This document shows positions 44,716-53,844 of a DNA stretch of 53,844 nucleotides, one piece after another. The notes under the pieces are model-generated. The model did not search any database. It saw only the letters and a list, made by a program, of their open reading frames with translations, and was not told the origin of the DNA. The position numbers and the translations under genes are program-made. Positions within the stretch are counted from its first letter, which is position 1; each line of letters starts with the position of its first letter. The stretch comes from Bimuria novae-zelandiae CBS 107.79 (taxonomy: Eukaryota > Ascomycota > Dothideomycetes > Pleosporales > Didymosphaeriaceae), in NCBI GenBank assembly GCA_010015655.1, contig ML976658.1, positions 1,489,366 to 1,543,209 on the forward strand, given 5' to 3'.

Positions 44716-46790
44716 ATGCTCGGAAATCGACTTGTGATCGGTGAGTTCAGATTCTAAAAGTAACTTCCGGCGGACAGCTAACGCGGGTAGGTCTCGACTA
44801 CGGAACTACGTATACGGGAGTTTCGTTCTGCGAGACATCCGATACGAACTATGTCGAGGATCGTATCCAGGTCGTGCAAGACTGGCCTTCGGCGCACAGC
44901 ATGATCGGTACCAAAGAAAAGGTGCCCTCTGAGATTGCGTACACTCCGGATGGCATTCGCTGGGGCGGTCTCATCCCTCCGCATGTGCAGCGGAATATGT
45001 GGACCAAGCTTGAGCTTGATGCTCCAATGGCTGAAGAGGCCGAGATCATTCGTCAAGAACTCGCCCTTCTCTCGATGACTGGTGGCGGCGGCGGCTCGAA
45101 GAAGGCTGTCGACATCGTCATTGACTATCTTGCCGAGGTCAAGAAGCACCTGGTGAAGCATTTGGACAGCCAGTATGGACCGGAGCTCTGGCGCACATTG
45201 CCGATCACTCTTGTGGTTACCGTTCCCGCCGTTTGGTCTGATGCCGCAAAGCACAAGACTTTGCTGGCTGTTTCCCGTGCCGGCTTTAACACGGTCCACT
45301 TCCCTCAGCTACGACGTACTGTGACCGCGACCGAGCCGGAGGCCGCAGCGATCTATACTATCAAGACTATACGCGGTACTGTTCAGGACGAACAATTAGC
45401 TGTGGGAGACGGCTTCGTGGTGTGCGACATGGGGGGCGGAACTGTTGATCTCATCGTATATCGAGTCGCTGCCATCGAGCCCACCATTGTCGAAGAGGTG
45501 ACTATTGGCACAGGTGCTCAATGCGGCGGCACCTTTGTCGATCGTGCTTTCCTTCAGTGGTTGGAGGAAGCCGTTGGCACTGACGACTTCATCAAGATTG
45601 CTGGCTGTCCGGCCGCAGAGTTATCGCGCACCTCACTACCACCCAAGCTTGGAAGGATGGTCCAGGAGTTCGTCGTGACAGCCAAGAGCGGCTTCTCCGG
45701 ATGCGAAGAAGCTTACCTGCGGCTTCCGGCTCCATTGAGTGCTATCGACGATGAGGACCGTGGCATGTGCGATGGTGAGATTCGGGTGACTGCGTGAGTC
45801 CCTTAACCTCCATCCACTCGTTTTAACCACAGCTAATCGATCCTTCAATAGGTCCGCTATGAAGTAGATCTTCGAATTCCCGCTTCGACGTACCAAGGAG
45901 CTGGTTGAGGATCAAATATTGCGTGCTCAGCGCACTGGAAAGGCCAAGGTCAAGTACGTCTTCATGGTCGGTGGCTTTGCGGAGTCGCCCTACATGCATA
46001 AGGAGATCGCTGCTTTGGCCTTAGGACATGGTGTCGGCACTATCAGGCCACCTTACGCGTAAGTTAATCACAGCAACACATCGTAGTCGCGTCGGTTTCA
46101 AACCCGGGTACAGTACACTCTACTTGGGGGTTCCGTCGACTCAAACGTCCACCTTATGTCTTCTGTGTCATGAAAGATGCTAACGTATTGTCAGTTGGTC
46201 CGCTATCGCTCGGGGTGCAGCTGCGAAAGGCCTCGAAGGCGATGGCCGTACTCCCATTAAATCTCGTATCTGCCGTCGCCACTACGGAACGCGAACCTCC
46301 CAGCTCTTCGACAAGCATAGGCATTTGAAACTCGATGCGTACATTTGCTCTTTCACTGGAGAGAAGCGTGCAACTGGTCAGATGGACTGGTTGATCAATA
46401 AGGGACAAGAGCTCGCAGCTTCCGAGAAAGACCACGGCAAGCTGTACCTCGTACATCAGGTGTGGGCAAATCAAGCCAAGGTCTTGACCATACCTTTGTC
46501 AGCCTCGGACAAGGACAAGGCGCCTACTCGTTCGGCTGATCCGGTAAGCAAAAAAACCCGTCGTGCGTAAGGTTGTATACTAACCAGGTCAGACCGTCTA
46601 CACTGTGACCGACATGGTTATCGACTTGAGTCCGGTGCCGAAGTCTGAGTGGCGCTCCGATGTTAGCCCTGACGGTCGCGCTTATTGTAGCGTCGACATT
46701 GTCCTCGAGATCTCCGTCCAATCTGCTCTTGAGTACTCCCTGTCCGTCAATGGCAAGCGGTACGCATCGGTTGAGGCAACGTATGCTTAG
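44716..46790 (+). pseudogene. Hsp70-like (HSPA12-type) ATPase with one in-frame TAG
   Basis: Five exons (44716-44740, 44791-45793, 45852-46058, 46195-46543, 46593-46790) join in phase to 594 codons. The actin/Hsp70 ATPase fold is clear: phosphate 1 loop VIGLDYGTTYTGVSF at the start, connect motif TVTATEPEAAAIY, phosphate 2 VCDMGGGTVDLIVY, and adenosine-side VFMVGGFAESPYM. A C-terminal beta-rich part (AYCSVDIVLEISVQ) follows. The canonical Hsp70 substrate domain is absent, as in HSPA12-like proteins. A TAG at 45865-45867 (codon 348, context SAMK*IFEFP) interrupts an otherwise perfect frame and fits CAG-to-TAG or GAG-to-TAG. No alternative acceptor avoids it in frame. Without readthrough or editing a truncated ATPase lacking the adenosine-binding half would result. 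Confidence 0.85.
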
Positions 46791-47685
46791 GCGCATCTAC
46801 CACACAACGCGTTGTTTCGTCAACGACAGTGACTTCGACAGTCGCTACATATCTCGGTTATCAGGAAGCACATGTTTTGGTCTTAACGCATGTTGTTTAC
46901 GGAACAGGGTCGCGTGTTTGTTTGCCTCTTCACATCAGTTGCAATACCGCGTTCGCCTTTGACAGTCTTGAGAGGGTAGACTAGTCTATAAGTCGTAAAG
47001 ACTTACATCCACGGATTACGAAATTGCCTGGAGTCAGTCATTAGGACGGGCTTCCACTGAATGCAAACTCATCAGGAACGCCTTCCTTTTTTGAACCGTT
47101 GGTTTTTTTTATGCCGTGAAATCGTCATGTTGAAAATCCTCCGACAACACACGCCAACATTCGACACAGTCGCAACCACACCTAACCTTCGCATATTTGC
47201 AACCCAGAAGACCAAATATGATCCATCATGTCATCTTCATCACTACTTCCTACCACTCATCCACTCCCCTTTGTTCCACTCGCTCACGGTTCACTCCCAC
47301 CTCTACCCCTCCGCCAATCTCCACACCAACCAATCAGCACCCTCCCACGTCATATGACCGAAACGTCATGCGCGTCATCTCCATACCAAGCCCAATCCGC
47401 ACCATGGCGTCCGCCCGGCGCAAAACTCTATCCGCAGCTCGCATCGGACGCACATCAGCAGGCCGCGGGGTGTGCGACCCACGGTTCGCCGACGGGCCTA
47501 CGCGCGATCCGAACCTGCCTGCGAGAGCCAGCCTCTCGCGTAAAGCTGCAAGCTGGCTATACAAAAACCACGTTAATAATTGTCACGGTTTGGAGTCTCC
47601 CTTTCCCCACTTATAGTGGCGCCTCACTTGTGTTGAGATGCGACTACCCATCCTGCACTAGCGCTGTTTACAGCCACTCATGTAT
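46791..47685. other. intergenic region before piggyBac copy 2
   Basis: A frame from ATG 47404 (MASARRKTLSAARIGRTSAG) of about 70 codons is basic and may be the start of a gene cut by the transposon, but no motif supports it. Nothing else is seen. Confidence 0.35.
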
Positions 47686-47837
47686 CCCTGCACTGTTAAC
47701 ATCTGCCGCTCACGGGCCACCTCTGGCTGGCCAATCAACTGATAGTACTCAGCAACACCAAATCTGTATCGTGATGTCAGCAATTTCTGTTTTCTAGGCA
47801 ATATACGCCTTTTTCGAAATCGCCAGCACATGCAAAC

Positions 47838-49095
47838 ATGCCGAAAACTGTAAGACTACCTAGCAATGATACTGACTTCGTAAAATACACAAAGTATAGC
47901 AAAAAAGCAGGTGTTTTGCCGAATCTGCCGCGCGAGCCGCCACCCGACTGGAGACCTCTCAAGATCGACAACCCACGTATTTTCGGAGGCGCTCAGATAC
48001 CTGACGGTGTCGACAAGGGTTCTCCTATAGCCCTTTTCGATCTGCTTTTTGATGCCGACGTCCTTGACCGAATCGCGTACCATACAAATCAGTATGCCGA
48101 GCACGTACGAGCTGACTCGCCCTCCACCTGCCGCGGGTGGAAACCGACGTCTCCGACCGAGCTTTACACGTATTTTGCCATTGTAGTATATATGGGCTTG
48201 CACAGAGAGCCGTCGCTGTCGGAGTATTGGGTTAAGTTGCATGGATCTGCGCCTACACACAATGTTAATGAGTATATGGGGCAGACGCGCTGGGAGCAGC
48301 TGGACAGGTTTCTATACTGTACCGCAGTAAACCAGTCCTTCAAGTCCCCATTTGGGCGCGTGTAGGATCTCTCCGAGTTGCTCCGTGAGCGCACCTTCAA
48401 GTATTGGGCTGCCGGCAAACACCTCTGCGTCGACGAGGCTATAGCGAGGTTTACCGGGCGAGCGAGCGACATTGTAATGATCAAGACAAAGCCAACGCCT
48501 GAGGGATATAAGATCTGGTGCTTGGCTAACGATGGAGTGATTCTAAATGTAATAGGCTAGATGCCTTGTTGTACTGTTCCTCGGTGAAACCCTCGGTGCT
48601 TCTTTAGACTGAGTGGAGCCTTGGAAATCTCTCGAATCTTCTCGACAATAACAGCGCATATATAAGTTTGGCCTTACCTGTAGATAGTCGGCTCCTCATC
48701 GAATACAATCCTGTTACCAGGCATCGGCAACCTTTGCGCAGCCCCTTACACTAAACTGGTTATTTCATGCCAGAGGAGCTGGCCGAGGGCCCGTCAACTT
48801 ACTCACAGTCACAGAAGCGACTTTTACGCCTACAGAGTTGGTTCCTATTACTCTCGTACTTGCTGAGGACTCTGACGGCCACCGCCTGTTTCCGCCGCAT
48901 CTCCACATTGTGTGGGACGACAATCTCTTTAACACCATCCCTATGCTCGAATACCTAAGATCTAAAGGCGTAGGCTGCGCGGGCACCGTTCGGACAACAA
49001 AGACCGCGACTGAGGAGAGATTCGAGGCGGCAGCTGAGGTAGAATTACAGTCAGAGGTTCTGGCCGTCGCGAGGTGCGCGCGCTCGAAGTTGAGA
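47838..49095 (+). pseudogene. piggyBac transposase, copy 2
   Basis: ATG 47838 (MPKTVRLPSNDTDFVKYTK). The frame shows the piggyBac core: ALFDLLFDADVLDRIAYHTN, ELYTYFAIVVYMGLHREPSL, GKHLCVDEAIARFTGRASD (first catalytic Asp) and, after the nested LTR, LHIVWDDNLFNTIPMLEYLR (second catalytic Asp region). One TAG at 48363-48365 interrupts it (GRV*DLSELLRE) and fits CAG-to-TAG. The coding sequence is then split by the LTR and ends at the truncation point. Confidence 0.88.
48548..48750. repeat. solo LTR with CTAAA target duplication
   Basis: 203 bp beginning TGTAATAGGC and ending CCCCTTACA. CTAAA flanks it on both sides (48543-48547 and 48751-48755). The corresponding site in piggyBac copy 1 (about 38767-38772) is uninterrupted, which proves an insertion. 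It contains TATATAAG at about 48660. The internal region was lost by LTR-LTR recombination. Confidence 0.9.
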
Positions 49096-49343
49096 CGCTT
49101 GCCATGCCAGAGGCGGCTCCAGTCAATAGGAAATCGGGACCCCAGCGTCCGGAGGTTGCCGGGATACTCATGCGATGGGACAATGGACTCAGCTTCAGAT
49201 AGCAAATCATCCAAGCTCTCAAAGCTCTCCGCCATAACAGCTGCCGTACGCGACCCGGCATAGTGAAATGGCTGGGAGTCGGATGCCAGCTAAGTTGACT
49301 GAGTCGACTGCGACGACTGCGAGCGGGTAACAAAGTAATCCAT
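49096..49343 (-). pseudogene. N-terminal fragment of an unknown protein, one TAG
   Basis: From ATG 49343 on the minus strand: MDYFVTRSQSSQSTQST, then TAG at 49290-49292 (codon 18), then LASDSQPFHYAGSRTAAV, ESFESLDDLLSEAESIVPSH and GSRFPIDWSRLWHGKRL in the same frame. It runs straight into the truncated end of piggyBac copy 2. The TAG fits CAG-to-TAG within a Gln/Ser-rich run. Family not recognised. Confidence 0.45.
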
Positions 49344-49544
49344 GACAATATGCTCACGGCTGACGATAGTGTAGAGGTGACGGACAACGACGATCAAACT
49401 CAACTAAAAATTCTACTCCAAGAACGTTGCACAAGGCACTATACGACGACGCCACGCGTAGCACAAGGACGGCAGAAGGCATATGAAAATTCCACCAATT
49501 ATCCTATATTCCTCATACAAAAAGGACCTCCTGTAGTCCCGAAC

Positions 49545-49665
49545 AACCGAACGTACAACCCCAAAAGCGTGTTCGTTCGGAGCTCTGTACGGGTCAATAT
49601 GACTGTACGTTCGTTCGGCTCGAATCACTGTACGGAGCGAACGTACGGAGCGAACGTTCTGTACG
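49545..49665. repeat. cluster of TGTACG / GTTCGTTCGG direct and inverted motifs
   Basis: CGTTCGTTCGG or GTTCGTTCGG occurs twice, GTACGGAGCGAAC twice in tandem (about 49632-49656), and GTACG at least six times within 120 bp. Several copies are inverted relative to each other. Flanked by non-coding sequence. Confidence 0.65.
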
Positions 49666-49937
49666 TTGGCGGCGCTGGGTCCCCTTACTAGTTGAGGAAC
49701 CCAGCCGCCGTGGCCATGGGTGCAAAACAGGCACCTTAATCCACGTGAGTCACATCCCCACGTAAGCGTGCCCAGCAGAAAAGGCACGATGCGCAGGAGT
49801 GGCGCTACTGTAGCTATGCTTACTAATAAGTAGGTTTCGAGACATCTTTCTCTCGAAACTAGTCCACATTTGCGACACCGCTAATCCTCCTACATCGATA
49901 GGAGCCGCATAAAAGTTTTTGGGGGCGCCACCGGCTG

Positions 49938-51614
49938 CTATTTATCCTTTTCATAGCACTCTTTCTCCTTTTTCTGTTTATATCTGTTAATAGCAGCCAA
50001 TGTTTCTGCTGCTGGCCAATTGGACGATGGGACTCCCTCGATTATGCATTGAACGAAAGGATCTGCCAACTGACTGGCTTGGATGCCTTGGGGGTATACG
50101 TTTAGTATATAGGTTAATAGAGCTATTATCATCCTGTCAGTGAACTTTGCGCTGTTCCTAAAGGTGTCAACAGATGATGCACACAAAGCGTGGACTTGGA
50201 TCTTACATGTGGGTTTCGAGGCTCCTACTGCAAGTTACTATAATCCTGATTCTGAGATGAGTGGCTAGAACCATCCATTGTTTACCCTGCCTCTTATGCT
50301 CCTTCAAGCTCCGTCGTCGTTGCGCCTTCACTCGTGGACTAACTTGTTTGCCGTGACGGCCATACATGTCTTCCAGGACTATATTTACAACGACGCTGGA
50401 TATCCTCTTACCTTGGGAAAGTAGGTTCGGGAGATTTGGATCCTCCTGTAGCTCAATGCGTTTTTGCTCTAGATAATAGTAAAGAAGAATCCTCGCCGCT
50501 CGGAGCTTAAATGGATCCACAGCACAGTCATGCTTAATAGTCTCAGCACAACGAAGGCTCCTAAGCACATTCTTCACTACTAAGCTGCCAGTAGTTGGAT
50601 TGCTTAGGGGAACACGATCCCAGAGGCCGTTCTGTCCCTAACTATGGCGAAAAGACTCTATAAAGTTTACTGCATCTCCTCGAAGAAAAGAGTCACTAAG
50701 CTCAATAATCTCTCCTGCATTCTTAAGCCCACGCGGAGAACTGCCTCCGTATAGAGAGTCTAGCTGTCTCAAATCGCGAAGGTATCGAGTGGGCGGGGGC
50801 GACGATGCCGACCATGCATACATACTATCATGTACTGGGCTCAGGCTCCAGTTTGAGGAGGCCTGGGACGGTGACGCCGAAGAGAATTCGGTGTAAGGCT
50901 CCGCTTGAGAGGACCCAGGTAGAGGAGTCTCCGCCACATCATCCATAATCGTGTTTGTCGGCTCATTCGAGTCGGCAGCTGTAGTTAGTGTGTCACTCGC
51001 ATTTTCAGACGTTGGAAGTGTTGGAATATGGGATATAGAGTAGCTTGCTGTCGGCACTACGGCGGTATCTTCACCGCGGTCTGACATCTCCGTATCAACA
51101 CTTGCAGCCTGCTCATGGGGAGATGGGTGATCTTCTAACGTAGTGTAATTGGCAACGAGGCCTCCGCTATCCGCTGTTTCCGGTGTGATTAGTCGAGGAG
51201 CAGAACCTGCGGGGTGTGACTGCCAGTCGCCCATGGCAGGGAGAGCGTCGGACGGCTGGGCATTCGCAGTGGTGTTTGGGCGAGATGGGGACTTATCCGG
51301 AGTAGCTTGAGGTGTTTCGCAGGCAGACGAAGCGGGTGGGCCACGATCAAGAGACAGCTTGTGCGGCAGGAGCTTTAACTGGACGTAGTCTAGATCCTCA
51401 GCTTCCGCAACTGCAAGCAGAGACAGGAAAGCCCTAACCAAGGAAATAAACTATAGAGTTAGCAAAATCGTTAGCAGGATACCTATCATACCCCATCTTC
51501 TCTCATTTGAGCACGCGCATGGCTTAGGAGCGACTTATTGGCGTTGGAATCCTGCTTGGTGTAAGTACTAGTCGCGTTGAGGTGAGGTTTACCCACCAGA
51601 AAGACGTAGCGCAT
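49938..51614 (-). pseudogene. possible zinc-cluster-less fungal regulator, one in-frame TAG
   Basis: Three exons (51614-51492, 51450-50286, 50227-49938; introns 41 and 58 bp, the first with GCTAACTCTATAG) join in phase to 526 codons. The start MRYVFLVGKPHLNATSTYTK followed by SLLSHARAQMRED resembles the opening (FxFV..P......SHxRxxxR) of fungal regulators of the DUF3468 type that lack a zinc cluster. A Ser/Thr/Pro-rich middle follows (PLPGSSQAEPYTEFSSASPS), then a helical part (FKLRAARILLYYYLEQKRIE, KFTDRMIIALLTYIL). TAG at 50638-50640 (codon 312, FRHS*GQNGLWDRV) interrupts the frame and fits CAG-to-TAG. The family call is weak; the gene structure is better supported. Confidence 0.55.
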
Positions 51615-51772
51615 AATGTTAAGAAGCGGATGTGTTCAAAGTAGCAGCACAGAAAAGATCTTGGATAAAATGTCCTTAATTAGAGACTGTAAAGTGGAAA
51701 GAGGGAGAAGCGGACACACAGCACGAGGCCGGAAGGAGTAGAAGGACCGAGACGTACTGTCCTTAACAAAGC

Positions 51773-51790
51773 AAAACGGGGCCCCGTTTT
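51773..51790. repeat. 18-bp perfect palindrome
   Basis: AAAACGGGGCCCCGTTTT, followed seven bases later by GGGGCCCGTTTTTT, a partial third arm. It can form a very stable hairpin upstream of the regulator-like gene. Confidence 0.8.
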
Positions 51791-51799
51791 GTGCTGGGG

Positions 51800-52520
51800 C
51801 CCGTTTTTTGCATGGCTGTTTGGCTTGCGCCAAAATATGCTGCACAGAGCGCTATGTGTTTGGATCACCTAGATCAGAATTGGACGGTCGATGCGCTGTG
51901 TTACAGCCGCTAGCGATTGCGGTTTCACCCTTCCACCCAGCGATATCAGTCACCGCCAACCTATCAACGCCGGCTTAGATCTTAACTCACTTTTTCCGAC
52001 CAATGATAAACGTCTGAGTCATGCTGACAGCTGACCAAACGGCGCTGCAGCTGTATCGAGGGGTGAGACTGCATTCGCTATTCACTGTACTGTACGATCC
52101 ATGCGAGGGATCTATACAGTGCTGTGGTAATAATGGACCGAAATATCATTGTTTCTGATCCTTCATGGTGCTCTAAAAAGGTCTAGAGTCTCCTCTGAAT
52201 CGTCAAATACCTAGAGTTTCGGATCGTCGAAGCCGGTGGCGCATATGTCGCCTGGTGTCATATAACATAGTGGCGGCGGATTGTAGAATATTATTTACGG
52301 ACTAGCCGGGACAGCCAAGCGCAAAATTTACTTTGCGCTGCCCCGCTAATGATGCCTTGTTGTCTGATTTGAGGTTATAACTATGCTTATGTGATATGCC
52401 GACGGCGCTGTTAGAGTTAATAATATTGCGCTAACCATCCACGTTTCTGCCGGAAGTTGAAACATGTTGCATAATCGCTATTAATTTGTAAAAAAAAAAG
52501 GATTTAGTAAACATGTTAAT
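51800..52520. other. intergenic region, no gene supported
   Basis: Mixed composition becoming AT-rich towards the minisatellites. No frame with a motif is present. Confidence 0.4.
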
Positions 52521-52529
52521 ACAAACCTA

Positions 52530-52725
52530 TTAACAGAAATTTATTAACAGAAATTTATTAACAGAAATTTATTAACAGAAATTTATTAACAGAAATTTAT
52601 TAACAGAAATTTATTAACAGAAATTTATTACTAGAAATAGATTAATAAAAATAGATTAATAAAAATAGACTAATAAAAATAGACTAATAAAAATAGATTA
52701 ACAAAAATAGATTAAGAAAAACGTA
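52530..52725. repeat. two adjoining 14-bp AT-rich minisatellites
   Basis: The unit AACAGAAATTTATT is repeated about seven times (52530-52631). It changes directly into the related unit AAAAATAGAtTAAT repeated about six times (52632-52725). The shared 14-bp period indicates one array that diverged in two blocks. Confidence 0.88.
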
Positions 52726-52816
52726 CTAATGAATAGATATTAATAAATATATATTGTAATAAAACTATGTAGAACAGGAAATAAATACAGTAAAGATATA
52801 CTATAGTAGAACTAGG

Positions 52817-52995
52817 AGATTCGCAAGAATCGCTAGAGATTTGTAAATATCGCTAGAGATTCGCAAGGATCGCTAGAGATTTGCAAATATCGCTAGAGAT
52901 TTCCTTAAACAATCGCCAAAGATTCGCAAGGATCGCTAGAGATTTGCAAGGATCGCTAGAGATTTGCAAGGATCGCTAGAGATTCGCAAGGATTA
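52817..52995. repeat. 20-bp minisatellite (CGCTAGAGATTyGCAAGGAT)
   Basis: About eight units of 20 bp, with some units carrying AAATAT in place of AAGGAT and one degenerate unit (CGCCAAAGATTCGC) near 52912. Confidence 0.85.
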
Positions 52996-53557
52996 TACTA
53001 AAGTGAGTAATATAATTCCTTGTTCTTTAGAAAACTAGGGAGGTCTAATGTATATATCTTCAGTCATTAACATAGTGCGACACTACATTTAACCCTCCAA
53101 GTCGACAATCTTTGAAACGATCCTCCAGCCCAACCCGTGAGACGCCCATTATACTTAGGAATGTATGGCCTCCGGTGATAGCAGAGAGCCGGCTAGTGTC
53201 GCGCTTGTACGTGAGGTAAAGATTCCGGTTCGCCATGGGGACCTGATGCTGCGGTGTGTTCGCGGTGGAGGCCGACCCGTTCTGGTCACAAGGTTGTGAG
53301 GTGGCGAATCTACAAGAGGTAAGCTAGTTGACGGGGAGCGTGGTTGATCGCAAGTCTGCGGGGCATACGTCGGTCCAAAGACTTTTTGCATAGCCACAGG
53401 CCTCACAGCCACAATCCCGGTTTGCGGCTGGTAGCCACCCTTCGAGGGCGCTCTCCCAGCGCAGAGTAGGCCTTGTAGGCGGCCTGAAACTAGTTAGAAT
53501 ACGATAAAAACATTCTAATTGTAGTGCGTACTTACGGAATCTTTCCAGGACATTTTG
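52996..53557. other. no gene supported
   Basis: An 85-codon minus-strand frame (53412-53155) has Pro/Thr-rich, motif-free content. It could be the far 3' end of the NB-ARC gene if further introns exist, but this is not supported by clear splice sites. Confidence 0.3.
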
Positions 53558-53842
53558 TTAATGCATTCGTGGTGGCTTACGAGTTGAAACCACCTTGAAT
53601 TTTGAAAGCGGTTGTGTGAAGCATGAGTCAGCACATCTTGGCATTGCCAAGAAAAGTGCGCCGAGGTAAGCGATTAGGTGGCCTGAGCTGTATGCTCCGT
53701 TATCTTTATTTAGCGGGTCGCGCAGCTTGTTGCGGAGCAGCTGCTGGCCTACGCTCTCGTCCATCGCCAGCACCTCCTTGATCTTGTTGTAGCCCCCCGC
53801 CAGCCTGGCCGCCGCATCTTTGTTCCGCGAGGTGATCAGCAC
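53558..53842 (-). pseudogene. NB-ARC (STAND) protein fragment at the window edge
   Basis: The minus strand enters the window with MLITSRNKDAAARLAGGYNK and IKEVLAMDESVGQQLLRNKL. This matches the stretch of fungal NB-ARC ATPases that follows the nucleotide-binding core (sensor Arg in TSRN, then helices with LLRNKL). After DPLNKD the expected LDYIPLAI motif is not present. The frame continues as SSGHLIAYLGALFLAMPRC and stops at 53558, so the protein is frameshifted or truncated after the NB-ARC domain. The P-loop would lie beyond the window. Confidence 0.72.
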
Positions 53843-53844
53843 CG

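Larger units (their letters stand above)
47686..49095 (+). mobile_element. piggyBac-like transposon copy 2, 3' truncated, with nested LTR
   Basis: The left end starts CCCTGCACTG and keeps the subterminal block CCGCTCACGGGCCACC of copy 1. The body matches copy 1 until about 49095, where similarity stops within the transposase. No right inverted end was found. A solo LTR is inserted at 48548-48750. Unlike copy 1 this copy has very little RIP damage. Confidence 0.8.

Noticed and set aside
46070..46190. tRNA-like motif (GTTTCAAACCC) in intron 3 of the Hsp70-like gene
   Set aside because: No cloverleaf can be built around it; the surrounding sequence is a normal intron with GTAAGT and GCTAAC.
48962..49387. 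Minus-strand 141-codon frame across the piggyBac truncation point
   Set aside because: It runs through the junction of two unrelated sequences; the adjacent frame from ATG 49343 reads far more like protein.

Overview
This looks like a stretch of chromosome from a filamentous ascomycete (Pezizomycotina, probably a dothideomycete; the class is inference). Genes have 41-136 bp introns with GT..AG ends and CTAAC/CTGAC-type branch points. There is a fungus-only FunK1 kinase and a fungal NB-ARC fragment. Several repeats show CpA-to-TpA mutation with CpG kept, the mark of repeat-induced point mutation (RIP). No tRNA, rRNA or CRISPR was recognised.

Layout. 0-3.3 kb: a nearly intact Tc1/mariner element (445-1982) and an AT-rich RIP relic. 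4.6-7.1 kb: copy A of a SANT/Myb-like gene, cut off and joined to a shikimate/quinate dehydrogenase-like domain. 7.4-16.1 kb is the most ordinary part: a single-pass membrane protein gene with two in-frame stops, a DUF1275 membrane protein and an isocitrate lyase/PEP mutase enzyme. 18.9-23.6 kb is a wreck: a VWA-domain gene ends at a copia LTR, the copia element is itself cut off, and copy B of the SANT/Myb gene begins there inside its second intron, followed by fragments of a Bcs1-like AAA ATPase and another gene. 25.2-35.2 kb holds intact genes: an 80-aa gene with an intron directly after ATG, an orphan two-exon gene, the full three-exon copy C of the SANT/Myb family, a 73-aa Tyr/Ser/Gly-rich three-exon gene, FunK1, and a low-complexity gene with a partial relative next to it.

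37.7-41.4 kb: a kinase fragment abuts a RIP-damaged piggyBac-like element with recognisable inverted ends, then rearranged copia gag pieces and a 9-bp minisatellite. 42.3-46.8 kb: a coiled-coil gene and an Hsp70-like gene transcribed divergently from one 404-bp spacer. 47.7-49.3 kb: a second piggyBac copy carrying a solo LTR with a clean 5-bp target duplication. 49.9-51.6 kb: a possible regulatory gene with one in-frame TAG. The right edge has two AT-rich minisatellites and the end of an NB-ARC gene.

The most unusual themes are (i) the dispersed SANT/Myb family with one intact copy and two oppositely truncated copies, sharing promoter sequence and intron phases; (ii) a run of otherwise intact frames each interrupted by one or two TAG/TAA codons that a single C-to-T change in CpA explains; and (iii) the mix of Hsp70-like, FunK1, NB-ARC, VWA and kinase genes among transposons, typical of a fast-changing accessory region. 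Exon coordinates are manual predictions supported by frame and phase agreement; no similarity search was run, so family names come from recognised motifs.
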